A DNA stretch of 26,313 nucleotides from an uncultured Faecalibacterium sp. (GCA_900551435.1 URVW01000029.1:1-26313); one strand, 5' to 3'; positions 12,088-20,193 are shown, counted from the first letter of the stretch. Notes: generated from the letters alone by a model not told the origin. Numbers and translations: made by a program.

Positions 12088-14811
12088 TCAGTTACACTGC
12101 ATCCGATAGATGATCTTGTTATCGTAGATAAAGTTCATCTGCTGGGTCGTCTCCGGGCGGACGGTATAAATGTAGACCTCTTTGCTCTCGCCGGGTTCGA
12201 TGGACAACTTTTCACCTTCCACCGTCGAAACGACCGTGCACGGTACAATGCTATTTGCATCGCTGCCCGTATTCGTCACATAGTAGTCCACGATCTGCAG
12301 CCACTTGCACTGGTTCTGTTCGGCCAGAATGATCGTCTTTTTCTGGTCCGTGGTAAGACCATTCGTCTGAGAGTTCAGCAGAGCCTCTGTGGTGCTGCTG
12401 GTCAGCGTAGTCGAAGTGTTGTTCGTCACAACAGCCGTGAGCTTGCTCAGCCAGACGTCATTTTCTCCACGCCAGCTGTTGCCACTCTTGACTACCAGCT
12501 TGACTGTTTCTTCCACAGGCTCGGAAGAACCAGAATCGCCAGAGCCGGAACCGCCGCCATCGCTGCTATTCTTCTTGAGATCATCCTCCGTCGTCAGAAC
12601 GAAGTTTGCATACTTGGAGGTGTCAAACGGCATCGAGTAGCGGAAGTTGATGGACGTCCAGTTCTCGGGGACCTCGATGATAGCCACCAGACTGCCGTAA
12701 GAATAGCCAGCCTCGCTATCCGTTGCCGGCTCCAAGTCGCTATAATCCTGATTGCCGATATTAAAGCCGAGAACCGCATAGTTGTAGCCGTCCAGAATCT
12801 GCAGATACTTACTGGTGAACTCGCCCGAATCCACAGCGTCGACAAAAGAGCCCTGCCAAGTAGACGTTTTTTCACCATTTTCCGTCGGGATGGTAATATC
12901 GTTGGAGTAGTTGTAGATCTGGAAGAGCGCCTGGATGTAGTGCTTGCCATTGGTTGCCGTGCCCATATCTAAGTAGCCGCCCAGACCGACTTCAATGTTC
13001 ATGTACTTTGCGACGTTCTGCTCTTTCAGGCTGTCGTCCAGCAGACCGATCGCGGGGTAGACCTTACCGTTGCCAATATCCGTCTCCGCAGGGGTATCCG
13101 GAGTGGAAGGATTGGACGGATTGGTGTTGTAGAGGTATACCATCATCTGGCCATTGTAGTAGTAGGTAACGCGGTCCCACGTCTCATCCTCATCGGTCGG
13201 GGTAAAGGTGAACAGATACAAACCAGCACCTGTACTCGGTTTCAGCGGGTCAGTGGTGCTATCCCATGCAGCAACCACATCCACATTGTAGCTCTTTCCA
13301 GAAGTTGTAGTAGCAACTGCCGTGAACAGATCCGACGTTTTGCCGATCGTAAAGATCTTCTGTGCCGAAATATTACCCACCGTCAGACCCAGCGTCGTGA
13401 TGGTGTTGCCCGCTTCAATGTCATTCTTCGTGGTGTTGTAAAGATAGAGATGACCGCCCAAGAGAATGCCATTCTGACCGTTCAGGGTATCCTGCTGAAG
13501 AACATGACCGCCATTCAACTCCGCTGTAGGAATCTCGGTGTAGCCATCCTCATCAACATTGGCATAGTAATCCTGCGCCTTGTCCAGCTCTGCGGCCGTA
13601 ACGGTAAAGACCGTATTTTCGTTGTAAGAAACCGCAACGCTGGTCTTGCCCTCGAAATAAAGCATAACGTTGAGGTATGCGCTCTCACCCGGTTTCAGAA
13701 CCGTAAATTCTTTTGCATTATCAAAGCCTGCCACACAATACACCGTTCCGGAAGCTGCTTCCAGCTTCAATGCGGTGCACTGATATTCGTCTTTCGTCAG
13801 CAGTTCCCGATTGACCTGCGGCATATACTTCAAGACCTCATTCGTCGTAAGCTCACTGGTCGATTTCTTGCCAGCCAGTTCGCACAACCGCTGGTACATT
13901 TCGTTCCGGAATGCATCCTGCTGTTCAGCTGTCAGGAATCCGCTCAGGTCCGCATCCTTTTTGGAGTTGTTCGTGACTTTATAAAGACGGGTAGACAGAT
14001 ACTCGTCATTCTTATACTTAACGTCACTCGAATCCGTCTCGTCGGGGTCCTTATCCATCTCAAAGGTCAGCTTGGCAGCGCCTACGCCGTCCTGCGTGAC
14101 CCAGAAGGATTTCGTGGTCCCCTCTTCCTCGAACGGAGGTGCATAATCGACCTTCAGAGCGTCATCAGACTCGGCCCACGCTGTGGGGACTTTGGCCACG
14201 ATGGTGAACTCCGCCGTCCAGTTCTTCTTCAGCTTCGTGCCGGACTGGGGGTTGCCGTTTTCGTCGTAGACCTGAACGTAAACGACAGCGTCCATCTTCT
14301 CGCCGTTCAGCGTAATGGTAAAGTTGCTGGAAGAGCTGCCTTCCTTATACAGCTTGTCATAATCCAGCTCTGCACCTGCGCGGGCCGCAACCGTTGCGAC
14401 CGGCGAAATGAACTGAGTCAGCTCCTTCTCAGACACATCGATCTCTTCGTCCGAGGTGTTCTTCAGGTTCATGTTGAACGGTGCATAGACATGCTCTTCG
14501 TCGTTCTCGATGGTCTTGACCTCGACCTTATTTTCCGCACTGGTATTGACCGCGATCTCCGACTTTTCGGTTTCAGCCGTTTCACCGGGGTTGTAAACGG
14601 TCGAATTCTCAATCGGCGTCTCGGGTTCCGGATCGGGGTCCGGAGTAGGCGGTTCGGGTTCCGGTTCGGTCGTGCCGGTGTTTCCGCCGCCGGTAGAACC
14701 ACCGCCGGTAGAACCGCCGTCATCGCCGCCGCAGCCGGTCAACAGCACCGCTGCCGCAAGTGCAAGCGATGCCACGCTGACTGCAAGACGACTCTTTGCA
14801 AAAAGTCTCAT
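12088..14811 (-). CDS. large modular surface lipoprotein (paralogue B)
   Basis: The protein is 907 aa. The ATG follows AGGAGG. The signal matches that of paralogue A in 26 of the first 31 residues, with the lipidated cysteine at residue 27 in L-L-T-G-C. A Gly/Ser/Thr and Pro-Asp-Glu linker follows, to about residue 68. The rest is a chain of beta-rich modules, with starts such as L-K-N-T-S-D-E-E-I-D-V (near 117), V-T-N-N-S-K-K-D-A-D-L (near 280), L-Y-N-T-T-K-N-D-I-E (near 460) and V-T-N-N-T-S-T-T-L (near 798), and closing L-K-P-G-E or I-E-P-G-E motifs (near 370, 868). A Gly/Ser linker lies near 745-760. No enzyme motif is seen. It is driven by a promoter with a ten-G tract, so it is probably phase-variable. 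Confidence 0.87.
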   Translation of the reverse strand: MRLFAKSRLAVSVASLALAAAVLLTGCGGDDGGSTGGGSTGGGNTGTTEPEPEPPTPDPDPEPETPIENSTVYNPGETAETEKSEIAVNTSAENKVEVKTIENDEEHVYAPFNMNLKNTSDEEIDVSEKELTQFISPVATVAARAGAELDYDKLYKEGSSSSNFTITLNGEKMDAVVYVQVYDENGNPQSGTKLKKNWTAEFTIVAKVPTAWAESDDALKVDYAPPFEEEGTTKSFWVTQDGVGAAKLTFEMDKDPDETDSSDVKYKNDEYLSTRLYKVTNNSKKDADLSGFLTAEQQDAFRNEMYQRLCELAGKKSTSELTTNEVLKYMPQVNRELLTKDEYQCTALKLEAASGTVYCVAGFDNAKEFTVLKPGESAYLNVMLYFEGKTSVAVSYNENTVFTVTAAELDKAQDYYANVDEDGYTEIPTAELNGGHVLQQDTLNGQNGILLGGHLYLYNTTKNDIEAGNTITTLGLTVGNISAQKIFTIGKTSDLFTAVATTTSGKSYNVDVVAAWDSTTDPLKPSTGAGLYLFTFTPTDEDETWDRVTYYYNGQMMVYLYNTNPSNPSTPDTPAETDIGNGKVYPAIGLLDDSLKEQNVAKYMNIEVGLGGYLDMGTATNGKHYIQALFQIYNYSNDITIPTENGEKTSTWQGSFVDAVDSGEFTSKYLQILDGYNYAVLGFNIGNQDYSDLEPATDSEAGYSYGSLVAIIEVPENWTSINFRYSMPFDTSKYANFVLTTEDDLKKNSSDGGGSGSGDSGSSEPVEETVKLVVKSGNSWRGENDVWLSKLTAVVTNNTSTTLTSSTTEALLNSQTNGLTTDQKKTIILAEQNQCKWLQIVDYYVTNTGSDANSIVPCTVVSTVEGEKLSIEPGESKEVYIYTVRPETTQQMNFIYDNKIIYRMQCN

Positions 14812-14873
14812 TTTTCAGTCCTCCTATAGTTCAGATTTCCACTAAAGCTTAAATTTGAGTACCCCTTACACTT

Positions 14874-14906
14874 AGAATACTACGACCCCCCCCCCGGCGC
14901 TGTCAA
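14874..14906 (-). promoter_or_regulatory. lipoprotein promoter with a ten-G tract in its spacer
   Basis: On the minus strand a perfect TTGACA (14906-14901) is followed by GCGCC, ten G (14895-14886), TCGTAG and TATTCT (14879-14874). The spacer is 21 bp to TATTCT or 18 bp to the overlapping TAGTAT (14882-14877). Gain or loss of G residues by replication slippage would change spacer length and hence strength. Confidence 0.6.
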
Positions 14907-14922
14907 GACTCTTCGCCAAATT

Positions 14923-14941
14923 TGTGAAAATTTCTTTCACA
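14923..14941. promoter_or_regulatory. palindromic operator-like site between divergent promoters
   Basis: TGTGAAA (14923-14929) and TTTCACA (14935-14941) form a perfect 7-bp inverted repeat around 5 bp. It lies 16 bp upstream of the lipoprotein -35 and 45 bp upstream of the gltX -35. The spacing does not fit a CRP site. The binding protein is unknown. Confidence 0.4.
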
Positions 14942-14986
14942 TTTTACAATTTTCTGACACGTTCCTTGTGCACTCTGCCCTTCTCG

Positions 14987-15015
14987 TTGACAAACCCGCG
15001 CAGACAAGTTAAACT
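14987..15015 (+). promoter_or_regulatory. sigma-A promoter of gltX
   Basis: A perfect TTGACA (14987-14992) and TAAACT (15010-15015) are 17 bp apart. The predicted leader is about 48 nt, too short for a T-box. Confidence 0.75.
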
Positions 15016-15069
15016 AAAGAGGTGTGATTCGCAAATTTTTTGCCTATGATAGATAAGGAGCGTTTTTCT

Positions 15070-16539
15070 ATGCCGAGCAACAAAGTCCGCACCCGTTTTG
15101 CCCCCTCGCCCACCGGCTATATGCACGTTGGCAACCTGCGCACTGCGCTGTACACCTACCTGATGGCCAAGCACGAGGACGGGACCTTCATCCTGCGCAT
15201 CGAGGACACCGATCAGGGCCGCTATGTCGAAGGCGCGGTCGATGTCATCTACAACACCCTGCGCGAAGCCGGCCTGATCTGGGACGAAGGCCCGGACATC
15301 GGCGGCCCGGTGGGTCCGTATGTCCAGAGCGAGCGGATGGGCATGTTCAAGCAGTATGCCGAGCAGCTGGTGGCAGAGGGCAAGGCCTATTATTGCTTCT
15401 GCTCTGAGGAGCGTCTGGAAGCCCTCCACGCCGAGCAGCGCGCCCGCGGCGAGATGACCCACTACGACGGCTGCTGCCGCGACCTGCCCGAGGAAGAGGT
15501 CAAAAAGCGCCTTGCCGCCGGGGAGCCGTACGTCATCCGCCAGAAGATCCCCCGCACCGGCGTGACCGGCTTTGATGATGTGGTCTACGGCCACATCGAG
15601 GTCGAGAACAGCGAGATGGATGACCAGATCCTGATCAAGACCGACGGAATGCCCACCTACAACTTCGCCAACGTCGTGGACGACCACCTCATGGGCATCA
15701 CCCATGTCATCCGCGGCAGCGAGTATCTGTCCTCTACCCCCAAGTACAACCTGCTGTATCAGGCATTCGGCTGGGACATCCCCACCTATATCCATTGCCC
15801 GCCGGTCATGAAGGACGCACAGAACAAGCTGTCCAAGCGCAACGGCGACGCCAGCTATCAGGACCTGCGCGCCAAGGGCTATCTGAGCGCCGCCATCCTG
15901 AACTATATCTGTCTGCTGGGCTGGAGCCCCAAGGGCGAGTACGCCGAGCAGGAAATTTTCTCGCTCGACGAGCTGGTCAATGTCTGGTCGCCGGACGGCA
16001 TTTCCAAGTCTCCGGCCATCTTCGACCCTCTCAAGCTGCGCGCCATCAATGCAGAATATATCCGCCGTCTCAGCCCCGAGGAGTTCCTCGCTGCGGCCGA
16101 GCCGTGGATCGATCAGGCCGTTCACACCCCCATCGACAAGAAGCTGCTCTGCGCCAACCTGCAGCCCCGCTGCGAGGTCCTCGGCGAGATCCCGGAGCAG
16201 CTGGACTTCTTCGACGCGATGCCGGAATATGATGTGAGCCTGTACACCAACAAGAAGCAGAAGACCACGCCGGAATCTGCCAAGGAAGCGCTGGAAGCCC
16301 TGCTGCCCGTCCTGAGCGACGAGGCTCTGGACTTCACCAACCGCGACACCGTGTTCGACGCCTGCAAGGCCAAGGCCGAAGAGCTGGGCAAGAAGAACGG
16401 CTGGCTGCTCTACCCGCTGGGCATCGCCCTGTCCGGCAAGCAGCGCACCCCCGGCGGCGGCACGGACCTTGCATGCATGATGGGCCGCGAGACGACCCTC
16501 GCCCGCATCCGCGCCGCGATCGAAAAGCTGAACGGCTGA
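15070..16539 (+). CDS. gltX: glutamate--tRNA ligase
   Basis: The protein is 489 aa, the usual length, and charges tRNA-Glu (and possibly tRNA-Gln, if the organism uses the amidotransferase route). It is a class I synthetase. The HIGH box is H-V-G-N (19-22) within R-F-A-P-S-P-T-G-Y-M-H-V-G-N-L-R-T-A-L, and the KMSKS box is K-L-S-K-R (253-257). R-I-E-D-T-D (43-48) and the W-D-E-G-P (71-75) motif are also typical of GluRS. The ATG at 15070 follows AAGGAG; an earlier in-frame TTG at 15040 has no ribosome site. It has its own promoter and a strong terminator, so it is probably monocistronic. Confidence 0.98.
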   Translation: MPSNKVRTRFAPSPTGYMHVGNLRTALYTYLMAKHEDGTFILRIEDTDQGRYVEGAVDVIYNTLREAGLIWDEGPDIGGPVGPYVQSERMGMFKQYAEQLVAEGKAYYCFCSEERLEALHAEQRARGEMTHYDGCCRDLPEEEVKKRLAAGEPYVIRQKIPRTGVTGFDDVVYGHIEVENSEMDDQILIKTDGMPTYNFANVVDDHLMGITHVIRGSEYLSSTPKYNLLYQAFGWDIPTYIHCPPVMKDAQNKLSKRNGDASYQDLRAKGYLSAAILNYICLLGWSPKGEYAEQEIFSLDELVNVWSPDGISKSPAIFDPLKLRAINAEYIRRLSPEEFLAAAEPWIDQAVHTPIDKKLLCANLQPRCEVLGEIPEQLDFFDAMPEYDVSLYTNKKQKTTPESAKEALEALLPVLSDEALDFTNRDTVFDACKAKAEELGKKNGWLLYPLGIALSGKQRTPGGGTDLACMMGRETTLARIRAAIEKLNG

Positions 16540-16547
16540 GAAATCTC

Positions 16548-16586
16548 AAAAAGCCCTGCGGTTTTTGTACGCCGCAGGGCTTTTTT
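16548..16586 (+). terminator. rho-independent terminator of gltX
   Basis: AAAAAGCCCTGCGG (16548-16561) pairs with CCGCAGGGCTTTTT (16572-16585), followed by T. It lies 9 bp after the gltX stop. Confidence 0.92.
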
Positions 16587-16690
16587 CTGACTTTTGGCAA
16601 AAGGATGCCGCTTCCCATCATGGTCCCAAAAAACGCCCCGCGCCCGCGCTACAGTATATGCACAAGGCGCGGGAAACAGAACAACGAAAA

Positions 16691-16717
16691 ATCCCCGCCG
16701 GAAAGCGGGGATCTTTT
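16691..16717 (+). promoter_or_regulatory. hairpin covering the spoIIE ribosome-binding region
   Basis: ATCCCCGC (16691-16698) pairs perfectly with GCGGGGAT (16705-16712), and CTTTT then runs into the ATG at 16718. No AGGAGG-like site is present other than the GCGGGGA inside the stem. The shape is that of an attenuator or a translation-blocking hairpin. Confidence 0.4.
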
Positions 16718-19003
16718 ATGCTCGATGTTCTCAAACTGGATGTCTCCCATCCCTTTTCTGCGGCGCTGATGCCGCGGGCAGCGGTACGGCCCGCCCTGCG
16801 GCAGGGAACGGCGCTGCTGGCCGGCTTCATCGGCGGCTGGGCCGTCCTGTACGACGCTCTGATGCCGTTTGGACTGGGGCTGACACTGGGCTTTGCCGAG
16901 GACTGTTTCGCGTCCTGCGCCGCCGGGGCCGTGCTCGGCATCCTGCTGCACGGTTTCGGAGCGCTTTCGCTGGACAGCATCTGTCTGCTCTGTGCGGTAG
17001 GCGCGGCGGTGGCGGCGCGGTGGCTCTGGCCCGGAAAGTTCCGCCCCGCCGTGCTGGCCGGGTGCGGAGCGCTGGCGCTGGGCGCGGTCTGCTTCGCATT
17101 CGGGCCGACCGGCGGCGGGATCGAACTGCTGCTCACCTGCGGGGCCAATGCTCTTCTGGCGGCGGCCATCGGCTTTGCTCTGCGGCGCTCCCCGCCTGAA
17201 AAACCGGGCGTCGGGACGCTGCTCGTCTGCGCCGCCGGGGCGGCGGCCTTTGGGGGCATCACGCTGGGGCCGGTCTGTCTGGGCGTCGTCGGCTGTGCGG
17301 CCATCGAAACGGCCCTCTGCTGCCGGGGGCAGGAAAAAGCGGCCCTTTCCTTCTGCGCTGTGACCGGCGTTTCCCTCTGCGCGGCAGACCCTGCTCTTGG
17401 CCCTGCCGCCGCAGGGCTTTCCTGCGCCAGCGCAGCAGCGGCGCTTCTGGCCCCGGGACGCCGCATCGAAGCTTTTGCCGCCTATGCGGGCGGCTGTGTG
17501 ACCGGCATCCTCTGCGTCCAACCGCCCGGAAATGCCTTTGGGCTGCTCTTCAGCGCCGGGGCAGGGCTGCTGACCGCCGCGCTGCTCCCCAAAGGCTGGC
17601 TGGCGGCGGTCCCGGTCGTTGAGTCGGCCGCTCCTGACCAGCGCACCCGCTTTTCGGCGGCGGCGACCCGCTTGGAAGCCGTCGCCGAGAGCCTGTCCTC
17701 GCTGGCGGAGACGGTCAACGATGTTTACGACGCCCTTCCCCACCGGTGCGAGAGCTTTCGGTGGGTCATCGACAACACCCACGACACCCTCTGCGCCAAC
17801 TGCGGGCGGCGGGAGAACTGCTGGAAGCAGGAATATTCCGCCACGCTGGACGGCATGAACGCGCTTCGGCCCATTCTGGAACAGAACGGCCATCTGGAAA
17901 CCGCAGACCTTCCCGTCCAGCTGTCCCGCTGCATCCATCCGGCGGCGCTCTGTGCGACGGCGTCCAAATCATTCGCGCTCTACCGCAGCCGAAAGGAAGC
18001 CCGGGTCCACTCCGAAGCCATGCGCACGGCCCTGACCGAGCAATACAGCGCCGTGGCCGACGCGCTGGGCGTTCTGAGCGAACAGCTGGGCCGTCCGGGG
18101 ACGCCGGAACCCTATAAATCCGACCGCGTCGCCGAATTTTTTGCGGGGCTGGGTGCGCCCCCGCTGGAATGCACCGTCACACTGGACGACCTTGGCCGGA
18201 CCCGCGCCGCCGTCACCCTGCCGCGCACCCGGTTCTCGGCCTCCGAGCTGGCCGCGCTGGCGCAGGAGACGGGGCGCATCTGCCGCCGCTCGTTTGAAAC
18301 GCCGCAGGTCCTCTCCTGCAAGGGAATGACCACCCTGCTCTTCTGCGAAAAGCCCGCGCTCCGGGCTGTGTTCGGCGTCGCGGCCAGCGCGGCACGGGGC
18401 AGTATCTCCGGCGACGCCGTCCAGCAGTTCTGCAGTCCTGCCGCCGCGCAGATGATCCTCTGCGACGGCATGGGCACAGGCCGTCCCGCCGCCGTGGACG
18501 GCAACTTGGCCGCCGAGCTGACCGCCCGTCTGCTCAAGGCCGGATTCACCGCCGAACTGGCCGCGCGGCTGGTCAACGTCGCGCTGGCGCTCAAGAGCGA
18601 CGAGGAGAGCGGCGCGACCCTCGACCTCATCAGCGTGGACCTCTACACCGGGACGGCGCGGCTCTTCAAGGCCGGTGCGGCCCCGGGCTTTCTCGTCCAC
18701 GGCGGACGCGCCCGCCCGGTGGGCGATGCCAGCCTTCCCATCGGCATTCTGGGTGGGGTCAACGGGCAGAGCCGGGTGGTGCATCTTTCTGCCGGAGACT
18801 ATGCCGTGCTTGTCTCGGACGGCCTGCTGGTGGACGGGACCGGCTGGGTCCTGAAACAGCTGGAACTTTCCGCCGCTTCCGCTGACCCGCCTGAAAAGCT
18901 GGCGCAGACCCTCGTTGAGACGGCCCGCGCCCGGGCGGAAGCTTCCGGACGGCCCGACGACATCACCGCTGCGGTCCTGCGGCTGGAATCCTGCGGACGT
19001 TGA
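16718..19003 (+). CDS. spoIIE: stage II sporulation protein E-like membrane phosphatase
   Basis: The protein is 761 aa against about 827 in Bacillus subtilis. Residues about 30-320 hold some ten Ala/Gly/Leu-rich helices. A middle region carries the Cys motif C-A-N-C-G-R-R-E-N-C-W (near 358-368) seen in SpoIIE. The C-terminal part is a PP2C-type phosphatase with L-C-D-G-M-G-T-G (near 580), the block E-S-G-A-T-L-D-L-I-S-V-D-L-Y-T-G, S-L-P-I-G-I-L-G, V-S-D-G-L and the closing G-R-P-D-D-I-T-A-A-V (near 745). In spore formers SpoIIE dephosphorylates SpoIIAA to release sigma-F. The ATG at 16718 is chosen because upstream codons would run through the gltX terminator; its ribosome site is poor and lies in a hairpin. 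No promoter is clear. Confidence 0.9.
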   Translation: MLDVLKLDVSHPFSAALMPRAAVRPALRQGTALLAGFIGGWAVLYDALMPFGLGLTLGFAEDCFASCAAGAVLGILLHGFGALSLDSICLLCAVGAAVAARWLWPGKFRPAVLAGCGALALGAVCFAFGPTGGGIELLLTCGANALLAAAIGFALRRSPPEKPGVGTLLVCAAGAAAFGGITLGPVCLGVVGCAAIETALCCRGQEKAALSFCAVTGVSLCAADPALGPAAAGLSCASAAAALLAPGRRIEAFAAYAGGCVTGILCVQPPGNAFGLLFSAGAGLLTAALLPKGWLAAVPVVESAAPDQRTRFSAAATRLEAVAESLSSLAETVNDVYDALPHRCESFRWVIDNTHDTLCANCGRRENCWKQEYSATLDGMNALRPILEQNGHLETADLPVQLSRCIHPAALCATASKSFALYRSRKEARVHSEAMRTALTEQYSAVADALGVLSEQLGRPGTPEPYKSDRVAEFFAGLGAPPLECTVTLDDLGRTRAAVTLPRTRFSASELAALAQETGRICRRSFETPQVLSCKGMTTLLFCEKPALRAVFGVAASAARGSISGDAVQQFCSPAAAQMILCDGMGTGRPAAVDGNLAAELTARLLKAGFTAELAARLVNVALALKSDEESGATLDLISVDLYTGTARLFKAGAAPGFLVHGGRARPVGDASLPIGILGGVNGQSRVVHLSAGDYAVLVSDGLLVDGTGWVLKQLELSAASADPPEKLAQTLVETARARAEASGRPDDITAAVLRLESCGR

Positions 19004-19028
19004 AATCTTCATAATTCCGGATTATAAT
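19000..19028 (+). promoter_or_regulatory. sigma-A promoter of the pectinesterase gene
   Basis: TTGAAA (19000-19005) and a perfect TATAAT (19023-19028) are exactly 17 bp apart. The -35 overlaps the spoIIE stop codon. The leader is about 24 nt. Confidence 0.8.
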
Positions 19029-19058
19029 AGCGGTATCTTTTTTCAGGAGGTCCTTTCT

Positions 19059-20006
19059 ATGCTGCATCTCACCGTGAAACAGGATGGCAGCGGCGATTAC
19101 GCCACGATTTCGGAAGCCGTTCTCGCCGTTCCGTATGCGTTGGAAGCCGAGATCACCATCGGCCCCGGCGTCTACCGGGAAAAGCTGGTCTGCGAAAAGC
19201 GCTGCATCACCCTGCGGGGCGCAGGGGCCGACCAGACCATCCTCATCCATGCCGACGGCGGCAAGCTGCCCCATCCGGACGGGCGGCCCACCCACACCTT
19301 CCGCAGCTACACGGCCTTTTTCAGCGGCGAGTCTGTGACGGTCGAGGACCTGACCATCGCCAACGATGCCGGTCCGGGCAGTCTTGTGGGCCAGTCCATC
19401 GCAGCCTATGTGGACAGCGACCGGGCCGTGTTCCGCCGGGTGAAGCTTCTGAGCAATCAGGACACCCTGTTCTGTGCCCCGCTCCCGGAACAAGAGCGCG
19501 AGAAAGATGGCTTCCTCGGCCCCCGCACTTTTGCGCCGCGCCGCCCCTCGGTGCAGTATTACCAGAACTGCGAGATCGCGGGCGACATCGATTTTATTTT
19601 CGGCGGCGCAGATGCCCTGTTCGAACAGTGCACCCTCCGCACCGTCAACAACCACATCCCCCACAGCTATGTCACCGCGCCGTCCGGCCCCGCCGACGGG
19701 CTGGGCTTCGTGTTCTGGGACTGCGATTTCTGTTCCGACTGCCCCGAAGGGACCGTGTTTCTGGGCCGTCCGTGGCGTCCCACCGGAAAGACCTCCGTGC
19801 TGGACTGCCGGCTGGGCGTGCACATCGCCCCCGAAGGCTTTTCGGGCTGGAACGACCGCACCGACACGGATCTTGCCCGCTTTGCCGAGGCCGGAAGCTC
19901 CGGCCCGGGCGCACGGCCCCGGCCCGCATGGGTCGCCGCGCCGGACGCCGCCGAGGCTTCCACCCTTCTGACCCGCGCCCGCAAGCGCTGCCGCCCCCAA
20001 TTCTGA
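19059..20006 (+). CDS. pectinesterase, carbohydrate esterase family 8, intracellular
   Basis: The protein is 315 aa. The ATG at 19059 follows CAGGAGGTCC. All the CE8 signatures are present: G-V-Y-R-E-K (37-42), Q112, Q-D-T (134-136), D-I-D-F-I-F-G (176-182) and G-R-P-W-R (236-240). By analogy Q112, Q134, D135, D178 and R237 form the active site. The enzyme removes methyl groups from galacturonate in pectin fragments. It has no signal peptide, so it should act in the cytoplasm on imported methylated oligogalacturonides, as in other Firmicutes. It has its own strong promoter. A 51-aa membrane microprotein follows 19 bp later. No other pectin gene is in the window. Confidence 0.94.
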   Translation: MLHLTVKQDGSGDYATISEAVLAVPYALEAEITIGPGVYREKLVCEKRCITLRGAGADQTILIHADGGKLPHPDGRPTHTFRSYTAFFSGESVTVEDLTIANDAGPGSLVGQSIAAYVDSDRAVFRRVKLLSNQDTLFCAPLPEQEREKDGFLGPRTFAPRRPSVQYYQNCEIAGDIDFIFGGADALFEQCTLRTVNNHIPHSYVTAPSGPADGLGFVFWDCDFCSDCPEGTVFLGRPWRPTGKTSVLDCRLGVHIAPEGFSGWNDRTDTDLARFAEAGSSGPGARPRPAWVAAPDAAEASTLLTRARKRCRPQF

Positions 20007-20025
20007 AACCGAAAAGGACGTACTC

Positions 20026-20181
20026 ATGAAAAAGCTTCCCAATGCCGTAAAATGGCTCATCGTCGCGGCCGTTCTGGCCCTGATGGGCTGGATGCTGGTC
20101 AAAGTGAACGACCGCGCTTCCCGCGTCAAGATGCCGGAACCTGACAACAGCCTTGGCATCTACCGCTCTGCGGATTCCTGA
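20026..20181 (+). CDS. 51-aa single-helix membrane microprotein
   Basis: An ATG at 20026 preceded by AAAGGA opens a 52-codon frame ending in TGA. The peptide starts MKKLPNAVKW, then has one hydrophobic helix (LIVAAVLALMGWMLV, about residues 11-25) and a charged tail with D-R-A-S-R-V-K and Y-R-S-A-D-S. The Lys-rich start and the helix suggest an inner-membrane protein with the tail outside. It follows the pectinesterase by 19 bp and is probably co-transcribed. I recognise no family. The ribosome site and compact placement support it as real. Confidence 0.6.
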   Translation: MKKLPNAVKWLIVAAVLALMGWMLVKVNDRASRVKMPEPDNSLGIYRSADS

Positions 20182-20193
20182 ACCAAAACAAAG

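Noticed and set aside
14923..14941. CRP/FNR binding site
   Set aside because: The TGTGA and TCACA halves are 9 bp apart rather than 6, so the canonical site does not fit; it is kept only as an unknown palindrome.
14993..15069. T-box or other riboswitch before gltX
   Set aside because: The predicted leader is only about 48 nt and has no specifier stem or antiterminator.
16592..16601. Spo0A box upstream of spoIIE (TTTTGGCAAAA)
   Set aside because: It differs from the TGTCGAA core at key positions and lies in the gltX terminator tail; support is too weak.
18963..20159. 398-codon open frame on the minus strand
   Set aside because: It is antisense to the pectinesterase, whose catalytic motifs and promoter are clear.
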